Part shown: positions 1 to 7,630 of the stretch, piece after piece
Position numbering within the stretch: position 1 is the first letter of the stretch
How the letters are laid out: each line of letters begins with the position of its first letter
From: Prevotella sp.
GTDB taxonomy: Bacteria; Bacteroidota; Bacteroidia; Bacteroidales; Bacteroidaceae
NCBI GenBank assembly: GCA_020026195.1
Contig: JAHHQW010000055.1
Span: forward strand, 1-15,020
DNA length: 15,020 nt
Direction: 5' to 3'
Made by a program: the position numbers and the translations under genes
Notes under the pieces: generated by a model
What the model saw: only the letters and a program-made list of their open reading frames with translations
The model's database searches: none
What the model was told of the DNA's origin: nothing

Positions 1-47
1 AAACTAAAATATTGAATATCAGTAGATAAAGATGCTTTTAAGGGACG

Positions 48-110
48 ACTAATTATACACAATACTCAATAATTAGTATTTTGTAAACAAGATTTATTGT
101 TTAAAATACT
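48..110. repeat. Nested A/T-rich inverted repeats
   Basis: A 9-bp perfect inverted repeat (48-56 with 69-77, 12-base spacer) overlaps by three bases a longer one, in which 75-81 pairs with 104-110 and 84-90 with 97-103 around a 6-base loop, with a 2-base bulge at 82-83. The two hairpins cannot form fully at once. There is no G/C-rich core and no run of T after either, so neither looks like a standard terminator. No gene is visible in 1-143. The repeats could be the tail region of a gene left of the window or chance in A/T-rich DNA. Confidence 0.35.
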
Positions 111-143
111 TGTATGTTGGTATAAGGAATTAAAAAAACAAAA

Positions 144-169
144 AATCCTGCGAATAAAATCGCAGGATT
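144..169 (-). terminator. Intrinsic terminator of the glutaredoxin-like gene
   Basis: A perfect 10-bp stem (AATCCTGCGA at 144-153, TCGCAGGATT at 160-169) closes a 6-base loop. Read on the minus strand it is followed by TTTTTGTTTTTTT, the classic U-tract. It lies 25 bases past the stop codon of the minus-strand gene at 195-518, so it should end that transcript. Confidence 0.9.
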
Positions 170-194
170 AATCTAATATTAACTATATGTGGTG

Positions 195-518
195 TTAACA
201 ACCTTTTCCGTCGAGACTACATGAGCGGCCTTCCATCATCTCTTCCTGTGGAGCGGCTTCAACCGGCTTTGAAGAAAGTCCGGCCTCCTCAGGCTTGAGA
301 GTTACAGTTCCGTCTTCGAGTACAAAACAGGGAATACCTATGTTTCCCTTTTCCTTTACTCTGTCAAACACAGGACTGGCATCTCTTATCTGGAGAAATT
401 CCTTGAGATAACGTGCGTGCTCGTCAATATTTATTATCTGGTACTTGTCGTTTCCTTCTGCCTGCTTCTTAACATCGACACAAGTCGGGCATGTTGCCAT
501 TCCGTATATCTTTATCAT
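195..518 (-). CDS. Glutaredoxin-like thiol protein with C-terminal cysteine tail
   Basis: This 107-residue protein looks like a small thioredoxin-fold redox protein of the glutaredoxin-related group found in Bacteroidetes. The first strand leads straight into a CPTC active-site motif (C10-P-T-C13), and an Ile-Pro pair at I62-P63 sits where the conserved cis-proline of the fold is expected, immediately followed by C64. The fold appears complete by about residue 80. The remainder is a flexible Pro/Glu-rich linker ending in a two-cysteine tail (C100 and C107, spacing CX6C). There is no signal peptide, so it should act in the cytoplasm. The substrate is unknown; thiol-disulfide exchange or metal handling would both fit. 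The start is the only reasonable ATG, and the gene is monocistronic with its own promoter (562-592) and terminator (144-169). Fold assignment is fairly secure; biological role is not. Confidence 0.85.
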   Translation of the reverse strand: MIKIYGMATCPTCVDVKKQAEGNDKYQIINIDEHARYLKEFLQIRDASPVFDRVKEKGNIGIPCFVLEDGTVTLKPEEAGLSSKPVEAAPQEEMMEGRSCSLDGKGC

Positions 519-561
519 ATATTCTTTTGTTTAATTATTAATTTGTAATTATTTCATTTCG

Positions 562-592
562 CAAATATATATTATTTTTTATCAGTCTGCAA
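562..592 (-). promoter_or_regulatory. Promoter of the glutaredoxin-like gene
   Basis: On the minus strand a TTG (590-592) lies 20 bases upstream of TATATTTG (562-569), matching the Bacteroidetes primary sigma factor pattern TTTG / N19-21 / TAnnTTTG. The predicted transcript start is about 35-40 bases before the ATG. No Shine-Dalgarno site is visible, as is usual in this phylum. Confidence 0.65.
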
Positions 593-837
593 CTATTGTG
601 ACGATATTTTTATCATTTAATGATTTATATCATCTGAAATGATACTTTATCTACACACTTTTACTGAAAAGGTGTATGTACCAGTTATTTATCGTCTTAA
701 TGTAAACATAGTAACTGCGAAGTATCGCAACAAACATCAGAAATTGCTTTGAAGAAAGGACTTAAACACTACTGATAATAAATGGTGAGACGGATACAAT
801 AATGCATTCTTTATTTCTTTTATTCCTTTAAAATATC
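593..837. other. Intergenic region between the glutaredoxin-like gene and dnaE
   Basis: About 245 bases between two divergent promoters carry no supported gene. They include two neighbouring inverted repeats built from the same half-site (ATCAT/ATGAT at 612-616/620-624, and TATCAT/ATGATA at 628-633/639-644) and a 5-bp hairpin TGCGA-AGTA-TCGCA at 716-729. I see no promoter-plus-terminator pair that would define a small RNA here. Confidence 0.5.
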
Positions 838-845
838 TATCTTTG
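838..845 (+). promoter_or_regulatory. Putative -7 element of the dnaE promoter
   Basis: TATCTTTG matches the Bacteroidetes TAnnTTTG element exactly and lies 34 bases before the dnaE start codon. The -33 region about 20 bases upstream is only a T-rich stretch (TTTC at 814-817) without the usual TTTG, so the promoter is probably of moderate strength or is helped by an activator. Confidence 0.5.
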
Positions 846-879
846 ACGTCCATTTATGATTTAACAGAAAACTTAAGAT

Positions 880-3800
880 ATGCAGGACTACGTACATTTA
901 CACGTTCACACTTATTACTCTTTACTTGATGGTCAGGCAAGTGTCAAGAAACTTGTAGACAAGGCTGTTGCCGACGGAATGCGCGGAATGGCTGTCACCG
1001 ATCATGGCAACATGATGGGTATTAAGGATTTCTACAACTATTGTAAGAAGGTAAACGGAAAACTCAAAGAGGAAGGTAAACCTGAATTTAAGCCTATCCT
1101 TGGTTGTGAGATGTACGTTGCACGACGCAGAAAGGAGGACAAGGACAATACAAAGGGTGACCGAAGCGGTAACCATCTCATTGTTCTTGCCAAAAACTAC
1201 AAGGGTTATAAGAATCTTATAAAACTTGTGAGCAGGGCGTGGGTTGATGGTTTCTATGGAAAACCTCGTACCGACCACGAGGACCTGAAGAAGTATCATG
1301 AAGGACTCATCATAAGTTCTGCCTGTATTGCCGGTGAGGTTCCACGTAAGATTCTTGCCGGTGACATTGCCGGTGCTGAGGAATCTGTTAAATGGTTTAA
1401 GGACATCTGGGGCGACGACTATTATTTAGAGATGCAGCGCCATGAGGTAAAAGACCCTAACATCAGGGCTAACCGAAATACGTTTCCACTGCAACAGAAA
1501 GTAAACGTGGAACTGCTGCGCATTGCTGAAAAATATGGCATCAAGGTAATATGTACAAATGACTGTCACTTTGTTGACGAAGATAATGCCGAAGCTCACG
1601 ACCGTCTGCTGTGCCTGTCTACAGGTAAGGACCTCAATGACCCGAACCGTCTGTTATATTCTAAACAGGAATGGTTTAAGACAAGAGCTGAGATGAACGA
1701 GGTGTTCTCCGATCATCCGGAGGCTCTTGCCAATACTCTTGAGATTCTTGACAAAGTGGAGACTTATTCTATTGACAGTCCTCCTATCATGCCGTTCTTC
1801 CCTATCCCCGAATCATTCGGTACTGAAGAGGAATGGAGAAAGAAGTTCACTCCAGAGCAGCTTTTCGAGGAGTTCACTACCGATGAAAACGGTAATGAGA
1901 TTATGTCAAGAGAGGATGGCGAGAAGAAGATAAAGAAACTCGGAGGCATCGAGAAACTATACAGAATTAAGTTTGAAGCCGACTATCTGAAGCAGCTGGC
2001 ATACAAGGGTGCGGAACAGCGTTACCCTACTCCGCTGTCACAAGAGGTAGATGACCGTATAAAGTTTGAGCTGCACATCATGAAGACCATGGGTTTCCCT
2101 GGTTACTTCCTTATTGTACAGGACTTCATCAACTCTGCCAAGGACCTCGGCGTCATCGTTGGTCCAGGACGTGGTAGTGCAGCCGGTTCGGTTGTTGCCT
2201 ACTGTCTTGGCATCACAAAGATTGACCCTCTGAAATATGACCTTCTGTTTGAGCGTTTCCTTAACCCCGACCGTATATCACTGCCTGATATTGATACCGA
2301 CTTTGATGATGACGGACGCGGAAAGGTGCTTGACTGGGTTACTGAAAAATATGGGGCCGACAAGGTGGCTCATATCATTACTTATGGTACAATGGCTACC
2401 AAACTTGCCATCAAGGATGTCGCACGTGTAGAACATCTGCCACTGCCGATATCCAACGGTCTGTGCAAACTTATTCCCGACAAGTTACCCGACGGAATGA
2501 AGATGAATCTGCCAAATGCCATAAAATGTATTCCAGAACTGAGAGAGGCTGAGACTTCTAACGACCCATTGCTGAGAGAGACTATTTCTTATGCCAAGAT
2601 GCTTGAAGGCAATGTGCGTAACACGGGTATTCATGCCTGCGGTACCATTATCTGCCGTGACCCTATAAGCGACTGGGTTCCGGTGTCTACGGCTGAAGAT
2701 AAGGCTAACCCCGGGGCTAAGGTTCTGTGTACGCAGTATGAAGGCAGTGTAATTGAGGAAACAGGTCTTATAAAGATGGACTTCCTCGGACTTAAGACGC
2801 TTTCTATTCTGAAGGAGGCTGTCGAAAACATCAAACTGAGCCGCGGAATAGATCTCGACCTCGACCATATTCCTATCGACGATCCTTTAACATATAAGTT
2901 GTATCAGGAAGGCAGAACTATCGGTACGTTCCAGTTTGAATCTGCCGGTATGCAGAAATATCTTCGTGAACTTCAGCCTACGGTATTCGAGGACCTTATA
3001 GCCATGAACGCCCTCTATCGTCCGGGACCTATGGATTATATCCCCGACTTCATCGCACGTAAGAAAGATCCTTCAAAAATTGAATATGATATTCCGTGCA
3101 TGGAGAAATATCTGAAGGATACTTACGGAATTACTGTTTACCAGGAGCAGGTGATGCTTCTCTCACGCCAGTTAGCAGGATTCACTCGTGGTCAGAGTGA
3201 TACTCTGCGTAAGGCGATGGGTAAGAAACAGATTGATAAGATGAACCACCTGGAAGGACTGTTCTATGAAGGTGGCGTAAAGAACGGACACGACAAGAAG
3301 ACATTACATAAGATTTGGGAAGACTGGAAGAAATTTGCTTCTTATGCTTTCAACAAGAGTCATGCTACCTGTTACTCATGGGTGGCTTACCAGACTGCTT
3401 ACTGCAAGGCTAATTTCCCAGCAGAATACATGGCAGCGGTAATGAGCCGTAACCTTGACGATATTACCGAAATCACGAAACTGATGGATGAGTGTAAGTC
3501 AATGGGTATAGAGACTCTGAGTCCTGATGTGAACGAAAGTCGCCAGAAGTTCAGTGTTAATAAGAAAGGTGCGATACGTTTCGGTCTTGCTGCCGTAAAG
3601 GGTATTGGTGGCGGTGCTGCCGAATCTATAATAACAGAACGTGAAGCTAACGGTCCGTACAAGAATATATATAACTTTATGGAACGTGTAAACCTCAGTT
3701 CTTGTAACCGAAGGGTTTTGGAGAGTCTTGCCTACAGCGGCGGTCTCGACGGATTCGGTCTGCAACGTGAACAATACTTTGCACAGAACAGCAAGGGTGA

Positions 3801-4587
3801 CACATTTATTGAAGTTCTTCTAAGATATGGTCTGACATATCAGACGGAAAAGGCTTCTGCCCAGAATTCTCTTTTCGGAACTTTCGAAGACGTTGAGATT
3901 GAGCATCCTGCTGCTCCTGATGCTGAAAGATGGAGCGACATAGAGAAACTTAACAAAGAACGTGAACTGGTGGGTATCTATCTGTCAGCTCATCCGCTTG
4001 ATGAATTCTCAGTTGTCCTCAATAATCTGTGCAATACAAAATGTATGGAGCTGGCTGATCTCGAACCTCTTCTTAACAGAGAAGAAATAACTTTGGGCGG
4101 TATTGTCACAAAGACCGTGTCTAAGTTCACAAAGGATGGCAAGCCTTGCGGATTTGTAACGATAGAGGATTTCTCTGGTAATGGCGAAATACCTTTCTTT
4201 GGTGAGGAATGGGGTCGCTGGAGCGGAATGCTGCGCGAGGGATGCTGTGTGTTCGTAAAGGCTAAATGTTCGAAGAGATTTCCTACAAGTCGTTTCATTA
4301 ACGTCAATGTTAGCGACATAAAATATTTACAGACGGTAAAGGATAATGTAAAGCGACTCACTATATCGTTTATTTCTAATAATATTGAGGAGACCACAGT
4401 ACAGGAGCTGTATGAGATTGTAAACGAAAATCCTGGAAATACCCAGTTGTATTTCTCTATACGTGATTCAAAGACAGGCAAACAGATTACTCTTCACAGT
4501 CTGGAAAAGACGGTAGCAATAAATCGTCGCCTTGTTACATTTATTAAAAATACAGAAGGACTTGACTGTACCGTAAACAACGACTGA
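880..4587 (+). CDS. dnaE: DNA polymerase III subunit alpha (DnaE type)
   Basis: This is the catalytic subunit of the replicative DNA polymerase, 1235 residues, full length for the DnaE family. The N-terminal PHP domain begins at once with H6-L-H8-V-H10 and retains the family's metal-binding set: H8, H10, D41, H42, E77, H99, C149, D228 and H230. The palm follows, with a glycine-rich GPGRGSAAGS motif, the catalytic pair in P469-D-I-D-T-D-F (D470 and D472) and the third aspartate at D634 in a MDFLGLKTL context. The fingers contain the FNKSHA motif. A helix-hairpin-helix region lies near 890-930 (GIGGG at 908-912), Q995-N-S-L-F999 fits the beta-clamp binding consensus, and an OB-fold follows at about 1070-1160, with a short C-terminal region that should bind tau. 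The start gives the conserved family N-terminus, with no Shine-Dalgarno site. Transcription converges on lptD. Confidence 0.98.
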   Translation: MQDYVHLHVHTYYSLLDGQASVKKLVDKAVADGMRGMAVTDHGNMMGIKDFYNYCKKVNGKLKEEGKPEFKPILGCEMYVARRRKEDKDNTKGDRSGNHLIVLAKNYKGYKNLIKLVSRAWVDGFYGKPRTDHEDLKKYHEGLIISSACIAGEVPRKILAGDIAGAEESVKWFKDIWGDDYYLEMQRHEVKDPNIRANRNTFPLQQKVNVELLRIAEKYGIKVICTNDCHFVDEDNAEAHDRLLCLSTGKDLNDPNRLLYSKQEWFKTRAEMNEVFSDHPEALANTLEILDKVETYSIDSPPIMPFFPIPESFGTEEEWRKKFTPEQLFEEFTTDENGNEIMSREDGEKKIKKLGGIEKLYRIKFEADYLKQLAYKGAEQRYPTPLSQEVDDRIKFELHIMKTMGFPGYFLIVQDFINSAKDLGVIVGPGRGSAAGSVVAYCLGITKIDPLKYDLLFERFLNPDRISLPDIDTDFDDDGRGKVLDWVTEKYGADKVAHIITYGTMATKLAIKDVARVEHLPLPISNGLCKLIPDKLPDGMKMNLPNAIKCIPELREAETSNDPLLRETISYAKMLEGNVRNTGIHACGTIICRDPISDWVPVSTAEDKANPGAKVLCTQYEGSVIEETGLIKMDFLGLKTLSILKEAVENIKLSRGIDLDLDHIPIDDPLTYKLYQEGRTIGTFQFESAGMQKYLRELQPTVFEDLIAMNALYRPGPMDYIPDFIARKKDPSKIEYDIPCMEKYLKDTYGITVYQEQVMLLSRQLAGFTRGQSDTLRKAMGKKQIDKMNHLEGLFYEGGVKNGHDKKTLHKIWEDWKKFASYAFNKSHATCYSWVAYQTAYCKANFPAEYMAAVMSRNLDDITEITKLMDECKSMGIETLSPDVNESRQKFSVNKKGAIRFGLAAVKGIGGGAAESIITEREANGPYKNIYNFMERVNLSSCNRRVLESLAYSGGLDGFGLQREQYFAQNSKGDTFIEVLLRYGLTYQTEKASAQNSLFGTFEDVEIEHPAAPDAERWSDIEKLNKERELVGIYLSAHPLDEFSVVLNNLCNTKCMELADLEPLLNREEITLGGIVTKTVSKFTKDGKPCGFVTIEDFSGNGEIPFFGEEWGRWSGMLREGCCVFVKAKCSKRFPTSRFINVNVSDIKYLQTVKDNVKRLTISFISNNIEETTVQELYEIVNENPGNTQLYFSIRDSKTGKQITLHSLEKTVAINRRLVTFIKNTEGLDCTVNND

Positions 4588-4613
4588 TAACTTTATATAC
4601 CATTATAAAGAAA

Positions 4614-4651
4614 TAACCGCTGCAACATTATTAATTTAGTTGCAGCGGTTA
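4614..4651. terminator. Shared terminator between dnaE and lptD
   Basis: A perfect 13-bp inverted repeat (4614-4626 with 4639-4651) flanks a 12-base A/T loop. It lies 27 bases past the dnaE stop and 25 bases past the lptD stop on the opposite strand. T-rich but interrupted tracts follow on both strands (CTTTATTTCTG on plus, TTATTTCTTTAT on minus), so it can serve both converging genes. Confidence 0.8.
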
Positions 4652-4675
4652 CTTTATTTCTGTTCTGGTTATATT

Positions 4676-7486
4676 CTAATACCATTCCACGGCATTGGTG
4701 TAGCCGCTTCGCTTATCGTATTTAAGTGCATCGGCAAGTGTAGATGCATTACATCTGAACGAGAAGTTATAAGATGTATAAGGTGCAAGCACTACCGAAC
4801 ATGACATGCTGAAACAGTGAAGGTCACGCTGAATGTTAGCCGTTGTCATAGAAATCTCCTTTGTATCGAAGTCGTAACCAGAAGAGAAACTGATGTTCCA
4901 TCCTTCACTCAGCGAGATATTTCCGCTGAAGTTAAGATTCTGCGAGAACTTATAAGGATAACGCATGCTCTTCTTGTTAAACCTACCCTGAGTATTCTCA
5001 CGCATCGTGATACCATAACCTATAGTAAGCGACCACGGCATCTTGTAAAGCATATATCCGTCATCATCGGTCTTAGCCTTGCTGCTCTTGTTACGTCGTG
5101 CACCGCTCTGACCTTTTACCATCACGTCATCAACGTTAGACTCTATGTCGGTATCCATTTCGTCATAATCGTCATAATCTTCACGACTTTGTTTATCCCT
5201 GTCATCATCATCACCTCCGTTAAAGAGTTTGTGCAGTTTCTCTGGAGTAAGCGTGAACGAAAAGTTCTGTGACATTCCCTGGAAACGACCAAACCTTCCT
5301 CTTCCCCACTCGGTGTGAGTACCAACGTACGGATGTCCGTTTTCATCAAGATCATAAGCGTAAGATGCAAAACGTGCATTCAGGTTAAAGGTGTAGTTCT
5401 TCCACCATTTCAGTCGGATACGCATATCAAGGTCACTGAGAGGACGTTCCTTTGCAGCCGTGTTATACGACATAGAGAATCCCAGTTCATCAATGATACT
5501 TATCTTTCTTACACCTGTAGAATCCTTATCCGACTTTACCTTCATTTCGATATTGTTAGAAATATCCCATGAGATGTTACCTGTCTTTCCTCTTCCAGGA
5601 ACACCAAATAATGCATTCTGATAAGGAGAATATTCTACGAGCGATACGTTACCGTCTCTGTCAGTCTTCTGATATGAAGAATAGTAGCCATAACGTGAAG
5701 AACCAAAGTCTGGAGCATAGCTATAACTGATTTTAGGTGTAAGTACGTGACGTATAGCCTGTATCTTATCGCCAAATATTTTCTTTGATGGTATATAGAA
5801 TCCATAAAGTTTTGTAGACGCACTTACAGAGAAACGCCAGTCGTAAACGTTATGGAATCCATAAGTAGTATCACAGACTTCAGTCTGATGAGTATTATCC
5901 CACGATTTTGTTACCTTATTAGTGTACATACGGTCAGTGAAACTGAACGACGGGTTGATATTAAGGTAATTGAACAGCATAAAGTTTCCGCTGATAGGAA
6001 TGTTATGCTTCATACCATTGCGCCAGTCCTTTATAAGATCTGAATGTGCAATGAGGTCTTCTTTAGTATTAATAGAGTTAGACAGCTGACCGGTATAGCT
6101 GAGCGAAATCTTTTCGTACCAGCGTTCTTTACCTGCCATCTTCTTACGCTTAAAGGGATAGAAGCGTGCTATCGAGATATTGATATCGGGAAGTGTAACG
6201 GCAATAGACGAGTCGTTCATGTTCTGCGACAAGTTTGCGGTACTGTTAATCGTCATACCTATGCTTGAGAACGTAGTGCTCCAGTTTACTGATGATGTAC
6301 GGGTACTCTGTGTAAGTGACTGAGGGTTGTACATACTGGTAAGGTTGTTACGTTCAAAGCTCGATGTTGCAAAGTTTACACTTGCAGACAGCTGGCTGTA
6401 AGGATTTGACTTCGGATCCTGACGATGCGACCACTGAATCTTGAAACTCTGTGTTCGTGCATAGTCGGGCATTCCCTTTTCTCCATCCTTTGTATCCTGG
6501 TAGTTCATGTAGAACGTACCGCTATATTTATAACGCTTATTGTAATTACTTGCTGCCGATATACCCCACGAACCCTTAGTATAAATTTCTCCTAAGAGCT
6601 TAAGGTCTATCTTATCACTTATTGCAAAATAATAACCACCGTTACGGAGATAGAATCCTCGGCGCTGTTCGTCACCATAACTCGGCATTATGAATCCGCT
6701 TGAGTATGACTTAGAGAATGGGAAGAATCCATAAGGAACAGCAAGAGGAAGAGGTACGTCGGCTACTACAAGATATGCCGGACCGAACACAACATCCTTT
6801 CCAGGACGAACTTTAGCTCGTGAAAGTGCAATATAAAAGTCGGGATGTTCTTTATCGCAGGTAGTATATCGACCATGTTCAAGATAAAGATTTCCTAAAG
6901 AGTCACGCTTAGAACGCTCGCTTCGCAGGAATCCTTCCTGCTGCTCGGTATAAACATTGTTTATGAGACCACGCCTTGACTTGAAGTTAAACGATATTGT
7001 ATCACTTTCGTATGTATCGCGTCCCATCTTAAATACAGGACTGCCTTTGATTTCATCATCCTCGCCCTTAGTACCTGTGGCATGAACAAGACTGCTGTCG
7101 AGTGAAACGTCTATACGGTCACTTGTAAGATCCATGTTCTCGTACTTGACATTCGAATCACCATAAAGATGTACTCGCTTTGTCTTGGCGTCATACACAA
7201 GAGAGTCCTTGGCAACATACGATATCGGAGAGTTTACACCACCCGATTTTTTCCTATTAATACTGTCCTGATACAACGAATCGTCTACAGCCTTGTTATG
7301 GCGGTAGACTTCCATTTCTGCCGAATCAAGTTTTATGGAATCTAACGTATCCGCAACGTTATCAGACAACGATGTGCTGTCTGAAACAACCTTCGCAGTA
7401 AACTTGCGGAGCGGCATTCCGTTACCAGCCACAATAAACATGAAGGCGGCAACAATCAGAAATATAATTGTTTTTACTTTTTCCAT
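4676..7486 (-). CDS. lptD: LptD-like outer-membrane LPS assembly protein
   Basis: LptD forms the outer-membrane barrel that, with LptE, inserts lipopolysaccharide into the outer leaflet. The 936-residue product has a signal peptide (charged start, hydrophobic core about 6-20), a Ser/Asp-rich stretch of about 60 residues, and an OstA/LptA-like beta-jellyroll at roughly 92-190 (repeating patterns such as D-S-L-V-Y and L-T-S-D-R-I). YTTC with C210 and a PLPLAVPYGFFPF segment then lead into the barrel, rich in alternating aromatic strands and ending in a terminal W-Y typical of outer-membrane proteins. Cysteines lie at 210, 538, 891, 896 and 912. A strongly acidic run near 757-800 interrupts the barrel region. 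The length exceeds that of E. coli LptD (about 780), as is common in Bacteroidetes. It is probably its own transcription unit. Family assignment is strong; the symbol follows from homology only. Confidence 0.9.
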   Translation of the reverse strand: MEKVKTIIFLIVAAFMFIVAGNGMPLRKFTAKVVSDSTSLSDNVADTLDSIKLDSAEMEVYRHNKAVDDSLYQDSINRKKSGGVNSPISYVAKDSLVYDAKTKRVHLYGDSNVKYENMDLTSDRIDVSLDSSLVHATGTKGEDDEIKGSPVFKMGRDTYESDTISFNFKSRRGLINNVYTEQQEGFLRSERSKRDSLGNLYLEHGRYTTCDKEHPDFYIALSRAKVRPGKDVVFGPAYLVVADVPLPLAVPYGFFPFSKSYSSGFIMPSYGDEQRRGFYLRNGGYYFAISDKIDLKLLGEIYTKGSWGISAASNYNKRYKYSGTFYMNYQDTKDGEKGMPDYARTQSFKIQWSHRQDPKSNPYSQLSASVNFATSSFERNNLTSMYNPQSLTQSTRTSSVNWSTTFSSIGMTINSTANLSQNMNDSSIAVTLPDINISIARFYPFKRKKMAGKERWYEKISLSYTGQLSNSINTKEDLIAHSDLIKDWRNGMKHNIPISGNFMLFNYLNINPSFSFTDRMYTNKVTKSWDNTHQTEVCDTTYGFHNVYDWRFSVSASTKLYGFYIPSKKIFGDKIQAIRHVLTPKISYSYAPDFGSSRYGYYSSYQKTDRDGNVSLVEYSPYQNALFGVPGRGKTGNISWDISNNIEMKVKSDKDSTGVRKISIIDELGFSMSYNTAAKERPLSDLDMRIRLKWWKNYTFNLNARFASYAYDLDENGHPYVGTHTEWGRGRFGRFQGMSQNFSFTLTPEKLHKLFNGGDDDDRDKQSREDYDDYDEMDTDIESNVDDVMVKGQSGARRNKSSKAKTDDDGYMLYKMPWSLTIGYGITMRENTQGRFNKKSMRYPYKFSQNLNFSGNISLSEGWNISFSSGYDFDTKEISMTTANIQRDLHCFSMSCSVVLAPYTSYNFSFRCNASTLADALKYDKRSGYTNAVEWY

Positions 7487-7500
7487 TATAATGCAAGTTG

Positions 7501-7508
7501 CAAAATTA
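7501..7508 (-). promoter_or_regulatory. Weak candidate -7 element upstream of lptD
   Basis: On the minus strand TAATTTTG fits TAnnTTTG and lies 14 bases before the lptD ATG, which would give a very short leader. No TTTG is found at the expected distance; the nearest TTTCG is several bases too far. The site may be chance, with lptD instead read through from the MFS gene. Confidence 0.3.
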
Positions 7509-7593
7509 CAATATTAAAATATATTTATATGCGAAACTTACAACTTTATTATATATTTACATTTAAAAACGATTTATTATTTCTTATTTTCCA

Positions 7594-7610
7594 ATAATCA
7601 CACTGATTAT
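7594..7610 (-). terminator. Weak hairpin after the MFS gene
   Basis: A 7-bp perfect stem (ATAATCA 7594-7600, TGATTAT 7604-7610) with a 3-base loop lies about 20 bases beyond the MFS stop codon. It has little G/C and is followed on the minus strand by TTGGAAAATAAG rather than a T-run, so it may terminate only partly and allow read-through into lptD. Confidence 0.35.
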
Positions 7611-7630
7611 AAGAGGTATTTGCATGCTCA

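Noticed and set aside
647..655. TTATCTACA as a DnaA box
   Set aside because: One mismatch to the consensus in a 15-kb A/T-rich window is expected many times by chance.
3990..4481. 163-codon open frame on the minus strand inside dnaE
   Set aside because: It is antisense to the OB-fold and C-terminal region of dnaE; the translation shows no family features.
4817..5272. 151-codon open frame on the plus strand inside lptD
   Set aside because: It is antisense to lptD; its hydrophobic stretch is the complement of acidic Asp codons, not a real membrane protein.
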